Positions 6,846-15,598 of a stretch of DNA of 45,893 nt are shown piece by piece. The position numbers and the translations under genes were made by a program. Position 1 is the stretch's first letter, and every line of letters starts with the position of its first letter. The notes beneath the pieces were generated by a model. That model had not been told where the DNA came from. It worked only from the letters and a program-made list of their open reading frames with translations, and ran no database searches. This DNA comes from Fibrobacterales bacterium (GTDB taxonomy: Bacteria; Fibrobacterota; Fibrobacteria; Fibrobacterales; Fibrobacteraceae), in NCBI GenBank assembly GCA_025997455.1, contig BNUP01000004.1, positions 1 through 45,893 on the forward strand, in the 5' to 3' direction.

Positions 6846-9044
6846 ATGAAGGCGTTGGTCTTAACATTTATTTTAGCGGTAGCGGCATTCGCGGGACCGG
6901 TTTCTCAGTTCGGCTATTTGCAGGCGTGCCAAGTCGGCGGCAAAGGGCAACTCTGCGGCTCAAAAACAGGAAATTCCACCGCTATTTTTGTAAAGGGACC
7001 TTCTCTTTATTGGAGCATCGGGAAGGGTGTAAGTTTTTACAGCGGAGATGTTGTAGATTGGTTTGTCGATAATATGCAGATTGGCGTTATCCGTGCGGCT
7101 ATGGCAATTCGTTATTTGGGTGAAAATACCGGTTTGATTTCCGAAAGCGGTTCCGCAGTTCTCGGCTACTATGATGATAAAGTCAGTCAAAAGGCTATGA
7201 TAAAAGAAGTTATAGATGCGGCTATTGTAAATGATATTTATGTGATTGTGGATTGGCATAGCCACAATGCACAAAATGAAACCTCTCTTGCAACAACATT
7301 TTTCACCGAAATTGCAAATGAATATAAAGATGTCCCGAACATTATTTGGGAAGTGTATAATGAGCCGGTGGGTGCAAGCAATTCCCAAATCAATACCCAC
7401 GCAAACGCCATAATAACCGCGCTCCGCAATGCGGGCAACAATAATTTGGTTTTAATAGGCTCTCCCCAATGGTCGCAGAATGCGAGCGGGCAAGCCTCAA
7501 GTTGGGGGACGGCGGCAAATGCAATAACAAAGAATGTGGGTTTTGTTTTTCACTTTTATGCAGGCTCCCACTCCGATATTGGCGGATTCGGGGCAAACTC
7601 GGCCATGTCTAGCGGCTATGCGGTTTTTGGCACGGAATGGGGTGCGGTAAACGCAAACGGCGATGGAGGAGTGGCGACAGGCACCTCCGATAGTTGGACT
7701 ACTTGGATGGACAATAATAAAGTCAGTAATTGTATGTGGAATGTATCCGATTTAGATGAAGGCTCCTCAATGTTTAGCGAAGGAACTTCCACAGCAGATC
7801 TTTCTACGAACAAATTAACCGCATCGGGCAAATATTTTCAAACCTATATGGGAAAAAATAAATGGACTGCACAAATTCCAACCGCTAATCCCAAGGCGGG
7901 CGATTACACGGGCACTGTCAAAGACGGAGCAAGTGTTACAATTACAGCAACTCAACTCGGCATAGACGGCACAATAAGCGAAGTAAGCACGCCGAGTGCA
8001 GGAACTGCCGAAATTGAAGGAACGGGCATAAAATACACAACTCCTGCAAGCGGTTCTCCCGCAAAGGTGCGTTTCAATTATTTTGTCACCAAAAATAGTG
8101 TAACCGTTCAAGGTCGCATAACCATTAACATAACCGACTTAAAACCGAGTCTTCCGCAGGTTGAACCTATTTCCGTGAGCAAAAAAGCGGCAACCAAATT
8201 GTCTTTGGTAAATCAGTTAAAGGCAACCGCTCCCAAGAACGATGTCTTCACCCTTCAAAGCGTTACCGTTTCGGACGAGGCAAAAGGCACAGCCGTAAAA
8301 ATAGCCGCAGGTACATCCACGGGTGATACCATTTTATTCACGCCAAGTGCCGCAATGGCAACTGTGGAGAGCGAAGAGGTTGTTTTAACATACACCGTTA
8401 AAAATAATGCGGGAGTTACAAGCACCGCAACAGTAACACTGATTTTGCAAAACATTGCCCCCACACTCCCAACCGCCACCGCTTATTGCGTTGTAACTTT
8501 GGAGGCAAGCGACAATATAGCGGGCTTAGGACTGACAAAGCAATTCGCGGGCAAAGACAAAGACGGCGATTCAATATGGTTCGATAAATTCTACCTATCC
8601 CCCGATTATCCGGGTGAACTCAAGCAAGTAGCGGTAGATTCCCTCGTATATGACAGAAAGGGCAGCACCGCACAGGGAAAAGTCATAATTTTGGCGGTTG
8701 CCACAGATGGCTCTTTGCAATCGAATTTGGGCAAGGTGTGCGTAACCTTAAAAGGCAGCGGTGCAACTATTTCGGTAACTCCGCCAACGGAAATCCCCGG
8801 ATATGTTCCTGTTGCCCTTCCCGCTTATGCTAAGGGTTTGAATGCCTTTGAAGTGCAAGGTCGCAGTTTGCTTTTGCATAGCGAAGGCTCGTTGGAGATA
8901 TACACCTTAAAGGGCAAACGGGTCTCTTTGAGTTCTGTATTTGCAGGGTCTCAAATATCTTTGCAAAACCTGCCTTCAGGTGCATATATTGCCGTTTTGA
9001 GAAATAAGAGCGCAACTTCCCTGCAAAAATTTTATCTATATTGA
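6846..9044 (+). CDS. GH5 endoglucanase with Ig/cadherin-like modules and sorting domain
   Basis: 732 residues. Signal peptide 1-16 (AVAAFA|GPVSQFG). The GH5 domain spans about 17-340: IVDWHSHNAQ, acid/base Glu173 in WEVYNEP, FHFYAGSH and nucleophile Glu264 in FGTEWGA. Two to three beta-sandwich repeats follow (about 350-650), rich in Thr and Val with TVTLILQN and FNYFVTKNSV strands, like Ig/cadherin-type spacer modules. The C-terminus is a sorting-type domain (LEIYTLKGKRV, LPSGAYIAVLRNK, final QKFYLY). A GTGAGG site lies 5 nt before the ATG. It follows the DUF4160 pair and continues the cellulase cluster. Confidence 0.9.
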   Translation: MKALVLTFILAVAAFAGPVSQFGYLQACQVGGKGQLCGSKTGNSTAIFVKGPSLYWSIGKGVSFYSGDVVDWFVDNMQIGVIRAAMAIRYLGENTGLISESGSAVLGYYDDKVSQKAMIKEVIDAAIVNDIYVIVDWHSHNAQNETSLATTFFTEIANEYKDVPNIIWEVYNEPVGASNSQINTHANAIITALRNAGNNNLVLIGSPQWSQNASGQASSWGTAANAITKNVGFVFHFYAGSHSDIGGFGANSAMSSGYAVFGTEWGAVNANGDGGVATGTSDSWTTWMDNNKVSNCMWNVSDLDEGSSMFSEGTSTADLSTNKLTASGKYFQTYMGKNKWTAQIPTANPKAGDYTGTVKDGASVTITATQLGIDGTISEVSTPSAGTAEIEGTGIKYTTPASGSPAKVRFNYFVTKNSVTVQGRITINITDLKPSLPQVEPISVSKKAATKLSLVNQLKATAPKNDVFTLQSVTVSDEAKGTAVKIAAGTSTGDTILFTPSAAMATVESEEVVLTYTVKNNAGVTSTATVTLILQNIAPTLPTATAYCVVTLEASDNIAGLGLTKQFAGKDKDGDSIWFDKFYLSPDYPGELKQVAVDSLVYDRKGSTAQGKVIILAVATDGSLQSNLGKVCVTLKGSGATISVTPPTEIPGYVPVALPAYAKGLNAFEVQGRSLLLHSEGSLEIYTLKGKRVSLSSVFAGSQISLQNLPSGAYIAVLRNKSATSLQKFYLY

Positions 9045-9051
9045 TAGTACG

Positions 9052-10272
9052 ATGAAGTTAAAAACCTCCAATTTCGCACCCGCAATGTCAATATGTTTCC
9101 TTGTCATTGCAGGTATAGTTAATCTTGCATTCGCAGGTCCCGTTTCGTATTACGGCGAATTTCAAACAAAAAATTATATGTTCGTCGGCTCAAAAACGGG
9201 CAGTGCTGTTCAAGTTCGCGGCTTGAGTTTATTCTGGAGTCAGTGGGGAAATTCCTTCTACAATGCAAACGCTGTAAATCACCTTGCAAGCGATTGGAAA
9301 ATAGAAGTTATCCGTGCCGCTTACGGTTCAACCGGTGCCGTTTATGACAGCGAAACCGCCGCTCAAAATCGTGCTTTCGTTAATACGATCATTCAAGCCG
9401 CCATAGACAACGATATTTATGTCATTGTAGATTGGCACTCGCACAACGCCCAAAAAGAAACCGAAAATTCAACTGCATTTTTCAGTGATATTGCGAGAAC
9501 TTGGGGACAATACGACAATGTTATATTTGAATTATATAACGAACCGACCAATGTTGAATGGAGCGGAATAAAGAGTTATGCGGAAACGGTTATAGATACA
9601 ATTCGAAAGTACAGCGATAATTTAATTTTGGTAGGCACGCCGAACTACGACCAGTATATAGGCGATGTGATAGGAAACGCCATAGATAAAGAAAATATCG
9701 GCTATGTTTTACATTTTTATGCGGCAAGCCACCCCTTAGATTCCTATAAAAATGCAATTTTATCGGTTCTCGGTGCAAATCTTCCGCTTTTTGTAACCGA
9801 ATACGGCACAACCAATGCAGACGGCGGCTGTTCACCCGTAATCACCGAAAGTTGCACTCAAGACCACTACACTTCTCACAGCGAAAACAGTTCCAACAAT
9901 TGGCATTTCTTTTTGGACAGCAAAAAAATCTCCTCCGTTGCGTGGAGTGTTTTTGACAAATATGAAGGTTCGGCATTTTTTGGAACTTCGCCCGATGAAT
10001 CTTTTGACCAGAGTAACCCCGCAAATTGGGCAGATACAAACCAAATGACTTTGAGCGGCAAATATATTTTCAAAAAATTAAATGTTTATGCGGAAAGCGC
10101 CGTTTGGCGAAATCCGAGTTCGATTTTGAACAATTCCGCCCTTAATGCAGACTTAACAGGCAGTTATGAAACATATTCTTTGCAGGGCAAAAAAGGCAAA
10201 ACGGGTGCGGGAGTGTATATTTTGAAGTATAAAAACGGAAAAAAATTGCTAAGGGCTGTTCCAAACCCTTAA
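9052..10272 (+). CDS. GH5 endoglucanase with shortened C-terminal domain
   Basis: 406 residues. Signal peptide to about residue 28 (IAGIVNLAFA|GPVSYYG). The GH5 domain has IVDWHSHNAQK, acid/base Glu164 in FELYNEP, LHFYAASH and nucleophile Glu250 in FVTEYGT. It is closely related to the catalytic domain of the preceding gene (shared GPVS..G, VDWHSHNAQ and YNEP blocks), so the two probably arose by duplication. It lacks the Ig-like modules. The tail (YSLQGKK, TGAGVYILKYKNGKKLLRA) looks like a sorting domain with the middle strands deleted. ATG at 9052 is 7 nt after the previous stop and has no clear ribosome site. Confidence 0.88.
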   Translation: MKLKTSNFAPAMSICFLVIAGIVNLAFAGPVSYYGEFQTKNYMFVGSKTGSAVQVRGLSLFWSQWGNSFYNANAVNHLASDWKIEVIRAAYGSTGAVYDSETAAQNRAFVNTIIQAAIDNDIYVIVDWHSHNAQKETENSTAFFSDIARTWGQYDNVIFELYNEPTNVEWSGIKSYAETVIDTIRKYSDNLILVGTPNYDQYIGDVIGNAIDKENIGYVLHFYAASHPLDSYKNAILSVLGANLPLFVTEYGTTNADGGCSPVITESCTQDHYTSHSENSSNNWHFFLDSKKISSVAWSVFDKYEGSAFFGTSPDESFDQSNPANWADTNQMTLSGKYIFKKLNVYAESAVWRNPSSILNNSALNADLTGSYETYSLQGKKGKTGAGVYILKYKNGKKLLRAVPNP

Positions 10273-10279
10273 AAAAATA

Positions 10280-10308
10280 TATATTATGGTTACCGCTCGG
10301 AGATATTT
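10280..10308 (+). promoter_or_regulatory. possible internal promoter and ribosome site
   Basis: TATATT (10280-10285) in an A-rich gap is followed, 28 nt before the next ATG, by a CGGAGA ribosome site. This 36-bp gap is the longest between signal-peptide genes of the cluster. A promoter here would allow the barrel genes to be expressed apart from the hydrolases. The -35 region is weak, so this is only a possibility. Confidence 0.25.
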
Positions 10309-11037
10309 ATGTGTTTTTCTAAAATAAGCGTTGTTCTTTTACTCGGCTTTGCAAGCGTTTTTGCCTCATTTGGCGACTATCGCTCTCGCGATTCGGAACG
10401 ATTTTCCGCAAAAACAGTTAAACCTTTCCACACCGACCAAGATGTGGTCGCCATAATAATGCGTGAAGGTATTCCCCGCGGCGGCGGCTACACCTATCAA
10501 TATCCGCGTGAAAATCCGGAACCTTTTATGACCGACAAATACGCCGTTCAAGGCGATTTATCTATGGAAATAGAACTTATTGCAAGCGACTATTCGGGTG
10601 TTGCCATTGCCATAGCAGGCAGCGTTGATTTGCTCCCGTATATGGAAGAAGGCGTTTTGGAACTCTCCATAAAAGGAGATAAAGGCGGTGAGGTTTGCCA
10701 ATATGTGGTTTTGGATGACGGTGTAAAAACCTCCGACGATTCGGGCGAATCTCTGCAACTCAAAATCGGTTCAAAAAGTTTCGGCGACATCACAACGGAA
10801 TGGCAGAGGGTCAGCGTTCCGCTAAAATTATTCGGCAATAACGGAGTTTATTGGGACGGCAAAAATCAAAGGGAAATTATGCTCCCGTTCAATTGGGACA
10901 GGTTCAAGGGTTTTCGTATTGAAGTTCGCAAAGACGAAAATAAAGAATTTAAGGTGTGGATAGATGATATTGTAATTAAAAAAGTTGGCGAGGAATACAA
11001 GGGACCCGAAGGTTATCCGTTCCGTAATGTTCTGTGA
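10309..11037 (+). CDS. secreted CBM-like beta-sandwich protein
   Basis: 242 residues, signal peptide 1-19 (LLLGFASVFA|SFGDY). The mature part is a single beta-rich domain with WQRVSVPLKLF, MLPFNWDRFKGFRIEVRK and VWIDDIVIKK. This strand order resembles the carbohydrate-binding jelly-rolls of the CBM11/CBM30 and galactose-binding-like type. It carries no catalytic domain and no sorting domain. Placed between the GH5 enzymes and the barrel genes, it could be a free or barrel-associated glucan-binding protein; that is inference. ATGAAA of the next gene starts 7 nt after its stop. Confidence 0.6.
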   Translation: MCFSKISVVLLLGFASVFASFGDYRSRDSERFSAKTVKPFHTDQDVVAIIMREGIPRGGGYTYQYPRENPEPFMTDKYAVQGDLSMEIELIASDYSGVAIAIAGSVDLLPYMEEGVLELSIKGDKGGEVCQYVVLDDGVKTSDDSGESLQLKIGSKSFGDITTEWQRVSVPLKLFGNNGVYWDGKNQREIMLPFNWDRFKGFRIEVRKDENKEFKVWIDDIVIKKVGEEYKGPEGYPFRNVL

Positions 11038-11044
11038 GGATTAA

Positions 11045-13369
11045 ATGAAAAAATTTTTATTGTGTTTGGCAATTTTAACTCCCTTTGCTTTTGCGGAAAC
11101 TCAAAATGCAACGGATACACAAAGCAGAATTGAAGAGCGATTAGACTCGCTCGGCGAATACGCAAATTCCACCGTCATAGGCAAAGACGATTCTCCTGTG
11201 GCGGTTTCTGGCGATTTCACAATTCGGTTAAAGCATTTTGATTTTTACGAACCGTCGCTTATGAACAGTGCCGAAAAGATGAGAACTCAAATAGGTTCCG
11301 CCTTAAACGCCTCTATTGTGGTTTCGCCCGCATCTTTTTTAACCTTGTTCTCAAACCTCTATTTGCCCTTTGATTTTTCTGGTTTTTTCGTAAATGAACA
11401 GGCTTTTAAGCCAAACGGCGAAAATATGGGAAACATCGGTGAGCGAGTTTTGGGATTTCACCCCGCAACCGATTTTTATGGTGTTGCAATAAGCGAAAAT
11501 ATGTTGGTCGGCTTGGATATGCGTTCCGGCAGTTTTGGGGCGGAACTCCTTTTGGGCGGTGTTATTTGGACGAGTCAAAGCCCGCTCACAATGTGGGAGA
11601 GGGAAACTAATCCCCGTTTTGCCTCACAATATGAACTTTATGAAGAAGAAAAGGTGGTGGGAACTTATTACAAAGAAAAAACTTTTAAGCCGGTTAAAGA
11701 AGGCGGCAGAGCGTTTTGGTCAAACCGTTCTTTTGGCGGATTGTTGCTGAAATTTCACACCTTGCCCTTTAACTTAAAAGCACAATTCCTTTTGTCTCAA
11801 CCTACTTCGGTAGATATTGGAGTTCGCGACGGATTGCGGCTCGATTCAAGAGACGGCGGAGAACAGGAGTTAATAGGCACTTACGATTACCGCGGAACGG
11901 TTCTCGGAGCGAGATTTGCAAAAGAAAAAATTGATTTCGGTTCTGCAAGTTTAACAGCGGGAGTGAATTATTTGGGAACAATGTTTGACCGCGCTCAAAT
12001 TTATGAGGATGGTTTTCGCAAAAATTTTTGGAATGCCTCCGATTCCTCTATAAAATTCAACAATAACCACATAGTGGATTTAGATATAAAAGGCAACATT
12101 AACCCGAAAAACTTTCTTTCTCTTGATTTAGCATTTTCTTGGGACGATACAACAGTTATTCGCCCTGCCAACCCAGACGGTAATTGTCCCATTACAACTG
12201 TAGCTTGTTTTAACGCAAAGGAGTATGACTCTTCTCCTTCTTCCCCCTCGCTTGGAGTTTATATAAAAGCACAGGATAAGCATTGGGAACCCATAACTTT
12301 GGAACTCATTTACTTACCCAAAGATTTTTATTCGCCCTATTCAATGTCTAACCCCGACAGATTTTCGGCTTGGCGGCAAGATGAGTTTTATGTGGGTGCG
12401 GGAACTTTCCGTTATGGTCCAAATATGATGGGTGCAAATTTGAAAATTGAACCGGAATTTAACAGAGGAAGATTCGATTTTCAATACGGCATTCACAAAC
12501 AGGTTCAAAAAGGCGAAGATATTGTAAATTTCAAATATGATTTGGTGGGCAGACCGCTTTGGGAGAGTTCCTACTCTTGGACAAGACACAAACCCTATTT
12601 CCCTCTCGATTCGGGTAATGCATCGAATGCATATCGCTATGTTTCAAGAGTTGCCGGTTCTCCTCAACCCGCTCCGTTCTTAAAAACAAGCGACCAGACC
12701 GGCGGTTTGCGTAGCGGTTACGGCGAAACTTGGGATGCTTTTGTTCCTTATGAGACAGCACAAGATGCTTTCTATTGTGCTCAATATAATTTTTACAGTG
12801 CAAAAGACAATTCTTCTCCCTGCAATATGCCCACTCATGTGAAATGGAACTCCACCGTGACACTCGATATGGGTTATGACATAGGGCATTGGTTTGGAAC
12901 AAACAAAAATGTGATGCTAACCGCATACACCGCTTTGAGCGGAGTTTCAACTTCCTTCACTCCGGTTGCATACACCGATAAATACGATGATGGAATGCTT
13001 ATGTGGAATTGGTTAGTTCAATCGGAACCTGCAATTGCAATTACCCCAAAACTGCACGGACTTTTAATTTTGGGCTTTGAAATTTTCAGAGCGGAGAATG
13101 CTTATGTGAATTTAAGCGGAAGTTTGAGCGGAACATCCTCTTACAACGCACTCTATCCCGACCCTAAACCTGGTGATGGAATATATGTATATCAGTATGC
13201 ACCCATAAATATTCTGCACACAATGATAGGCTTTGGTGTGGATTGGGATTTTGCCTCACGGGCGGGTTTGCATTTCCGCTACAAATGGCTCACCGCAAAA
13301 GACGAAACAGTACCCGATAACGATTGGAAAGCGCATTATATTCAAGCCGAAACAAAGGTTTGGTTTTAG
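11045..13369 (+). CDS. outer-membrane beta-barrel protein, paralogue 1
   Basis: 774 residues with a signal peptide (LTPFAFA|ETQ, about 1-17). After a short helical stretch (SRIEERLDSLGEYA) the protein is almost entirely alternating hydrophobic/polar beta strands with many aromatic residues. It ends in Phe (AETKVWF), the classical terminal signal of outer-membrane barrels. A conserved SQSPLTMWE segment (177-186) matches the (S/T)PLT(L/I)Y motif of the next two genes. It has no TonB plug domain and no SusC features. I could not assign a known family. Its position points to a role in binding or transporting the sugars released by the encoded cellulases (inference). Confidence 0.7.
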   Translation: MKKFLLCLAILTPFAFAETQNATDTQSRIEERLDSLGEYANSTVIGKDDSPVAVSGDFTIRLKHFDFYEPSLMNSAEKMRTQIGSALNASIVVSPASFLTLFSNLYLPFDFSGFFVNEQAFKPNGENMGNIGERVLGFHPATDFYGVAISENMLVGLDMRSGSFGAELLLGGVIWTSQSPLTMWERETNPRFASQYELYEEEKVVGTYYKEKTFKPVKEGGRAFWSNRSFGGLLLKFHTLPFNLKAQFLLSQPTSVDIGVRDGLRLDSRDGGEQELIGTYDYRGTVLGARFAKEKIDFGSASLTAGVNYLGTMFDRAQIYEDGFRKNFWNASDSSIKFNNNHIVDLDIKGNINPKNFLSLDLAFSWDDTTVIRPANPDGNCPITTVACFNAKEYDSSPSSPSLGVYIKAQDKHWEPITLELIYLPKDFYSPYSMSNPDRFSAWRQDEFYVGAGTFRYGPNMMGANLKIEPEFNRGRFDFQYGIHKQVQKGEDIVNFKYDLVGRPLWESSYSWTRHKPYFPLDSGNASNAYRYVSRVAGSPQPAPFLKTSDQTGGLRSGYGETWDAFVPYETAQDAFYCAQYNFYSAKDNSSPCNMPTHVKWNSTVTLDMGYDIGHWFGTNKNVMLTAYTALSGVSTSFTPVAYTDKYDDGMLMWNWLVQSEPAIAITPKLHGLLILGFEIFRAENAYVNLSGSLSGTSSYNALYPDPKPGDGIYVYQYAPINILHTMIGFGVDWDFASRAGLHFRYKWLTAKDETVPDNDWKAHYIQAETKVWF

Positions 13370-13381
13370 GAGAGCGATTAT

Positions 13382-15595
13382 ATGAAAAAATTATGTTTAT
13401 CTTGCCTGATACTTTTCTCTGTGTCTTTTGCGACAGAGGCATATCAAAATCAAAGAGCCTTAGACAGCACTGCCGAGAGTTTAACCGCAAAAAAGGGAAT
13501 TGAAATAGGCGGAACGGTGCGCGGGGTTTCTTACAACTCCTATATATCTTCATCGCAAGAGAAATCCTCTCCGAACGGAAGATTTGTAAATCAAATGCCA
13601 GACCACGAAATTGCGGAATTTGTTCAGTTAGACTTAAACTTTGCATTTCGTCCTTGGGACAACATAACCGCTAATATGAAACTTCGATTGGGTGCAGGTT
13701 CTCAAGAATTTTTTGCACCCGCCGCCACAACCATAAATGCACCTTGGTTAAATGTAGAGGGAAGAACGAGCGATTGGTTTTATTGGGTGGTAGGTGATTT
13801 TAGGCAGTCCTATTCACCTTTAACTCTATATATGCCGGGTGTAGATATTTTATACGAACCGACAATTTTTGCGAGGAACCGCGAAATCGCCCAAAAAGAT
13901 GCTTTAATTGACGGAAACGGACGCAATTTGCAAGGCTTTAATTTGCAATTTCGCCCGAATTTCGGGGAGAGCATCGGAGAACTCCGCGTTGAGGCTTTGG
14001 GAGCGCGTTTAAGAAGAGCGGGTTATTTGGATGTGAGCGGTGCAAACGGAAACATTTTGCCGAACGAAAGAACAGACGGTTCTTCACAAGCGGCAACCTT
14101 TGATAAATTTTTGGGCGGTGGCAACATTGAACTTTTGCCGTTAAATAAAAATGTCTTAGTAGGCGGAACCATTCTCGCAATAGTTGATGATTCGCATTCG
14201 GGCAGGGTGTATAAATATTTGAGCGACGGAGACACACTTGCAAATACAAGCGATACACTTCCGCAAAAAACGATTATATTTGCGGGTCGTGCGGGAGCAG
14301 ACATTGCCTCAATTATAGGCAGTGATAAACTCATTCTAAATTTAACCGGAGAATTTGCAAGTTCAAACGACAAAGCATATAATGCGTTTAACATAACAGA
14401 CGAAAACGGAGATATAACAGGTTCTGACCATAACAGCGAACAGATAAGCGGAAGTGCAATTTTGGCTCAGTTAGATTTGGGTTATAACGGTGTTGTGAAA
14501 GCGGTATTGTCGAGTTCTTTTATCAAAAACGATTCCGCTTGGTTTAACAATGTCGCTCAATCGCCATCTTTCTTTGCACGCAGAATTTTGAACAGCGATA
14601 AAGACCTCGGTTGCTCCGCGAGTTCCTGCGTTGATCAATCGCAGAACTTGAGCAAATACGGGGTATATTCTCCTCTGTATTCGAGTTTTGATGCTCTATA
14701 TTTTTTCACTCCCAAGCATTCGCCTATGGGCACAACACTCAGAAATCAGGCTCCGCTGGGGCAAACTCAAAGTTATAACACCGCTCCTTACACAAAAAAT
14801 TCTTGGGCAACTTCAACTTATTCAAAAGCGGAACTCGCACTTATTGAGGAACTTTCCGATTTGAATTTGCAATTATCTTTACCGAACGGTTTTGCCACCT
14901 CAAATCGTCAGGGCTTTAACGAGCAGTTGAGTGTGAATTGGAAAAACTTGGCAGAGGTAAAAGCGATTTTCTCAAACTTTGAACAGTTATCGGCAGTTAA
15001 CTTAACGGAAGGCGAAAATGCAAAGAAGACAAAGTTCAGCGAATACGGCGGAGGAGCAAAGGTGAATGTTCTCGGTTTGCTCGGTTTTGAGAATAATCCC
15101 CTCGAATTGAGCGGTTCATATAAACACTCGCAAAAAGAGTGCGAGAGCGGAACTTACGGTAAAACGGAATTTAAAAGCGACTTTATAAATGCAGGTCTTT
15201 ATTACCGTTTCTTAAAGAGATTCGGAGTTGCTTTCGGCTACCAGAATATAGCCTCCGATTTGAACTTGGCAGGTGCAAGTGCACAAAAAGAGGCGTTGTC
15301 CAATTTGAAAATATCCGTTGTTCCCGTGTTAAAATCAAAGCAGGACTTCTGGATGGCAGGGCTTGATTACACTGTATTTACCCACGCTTGGCTCTCTATA
15401 AACTACGGTATTTTAAGTGTGGAAAACACTTATGACACTCGCGGAATTGTAGATGGCGACGGCTTGGTTCAAATTGATCCCATAAATAATCTGCCGAATT
15501 ATCTTGCGGTTGCAACGGCGGGGCAGAACGCCGAAAAGTTGAAACATAAATTTTCGAGAGATGTAATTGAAGCAACCATCAATGTGGAGTTTTAA
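13382..15595 (+). CDS. outer-membrane beta-barrel protein, paralogue 2
   Basis: 737 residues; signal peptide to about residue 17 (LFSVSFA|TEAYQ). Barrel-type strands run throughout (VQLDLNFAFRPW, NMKLRLGAGS) and the protein ends NVEF. The motif SYSPLTLYMP...LYEPTIFARNR (143-166) is clearly shared with the following gene. Two Cys residues near the middle (CSASSC) could form a loop disulphide. GAGCGATT upstream gives only a weak ribosome site. It is one of three tandem barrels and most similar to paralogue 3, so a recent duplication is likely. Substrate unknown; glucan-related by context. Confidence 0.7.
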   Translation: MKKLCLSCLILFSVSFATEAYQNQRALDSTAESLTAKKGIEIGGTVRGVSYNSYISSSQEKSSPNGRFVNQMPDHEIAEFVQLDLNFAFRPWDNITANMKLRLGAGSQEFFAPAATTINAPWLNVEGRTSDWFYWVVGDFRQSYSPLTLYMPGVDILYEPTIFARNREIAQKDALIDGNGRNLQGFNLQFRPNFGESIGELRVEALGARLRRAGYLDVSGANGNILPNERTDGSSQAATFDKFLGGGNIELLPLNKNVLVGGTILAIVDDSHSGRVYKYLSDGDTLANTSDTLPQKTIIFAGRAGADIASIIGSDKLILNLTGEFASSNDKAYNAFNITDENGDITGSDHNSEQISGSAILAQLDLGYNGVVKAVLSSSFIKNDSAWFNNVAQSPSFFARRILNSDKDLGCSASSCVDQSQNLSKYGVYSPLYSSFDALYFFTPKHSPMGTTLRNQAPLGQTQSYNTAPYTKNSWATSTYSKAELALIEELSDLNLQLSLPNGFATSNRQGFNEQLSVNWKNLAEVKAIFSNFEQLSAVNLTEGENAKKTKFSEYGGGAKVNVLGLLGFENNPLELSGSYKHSQKECESGTYGKTEFKSDFINAGLYYRFLKRFGVAFGYQNIASDLNLAGASAQKEALSNLKISVVPVLKSKQDFWMAGLDYTVFTHAWLSINYGILSVENTYDTRGIVDGDGLVQIDPINNLPNYLAVATAGQNAEKLKHKFSRDVIEATINVEF

Positions 15596-15598
15596 GAG

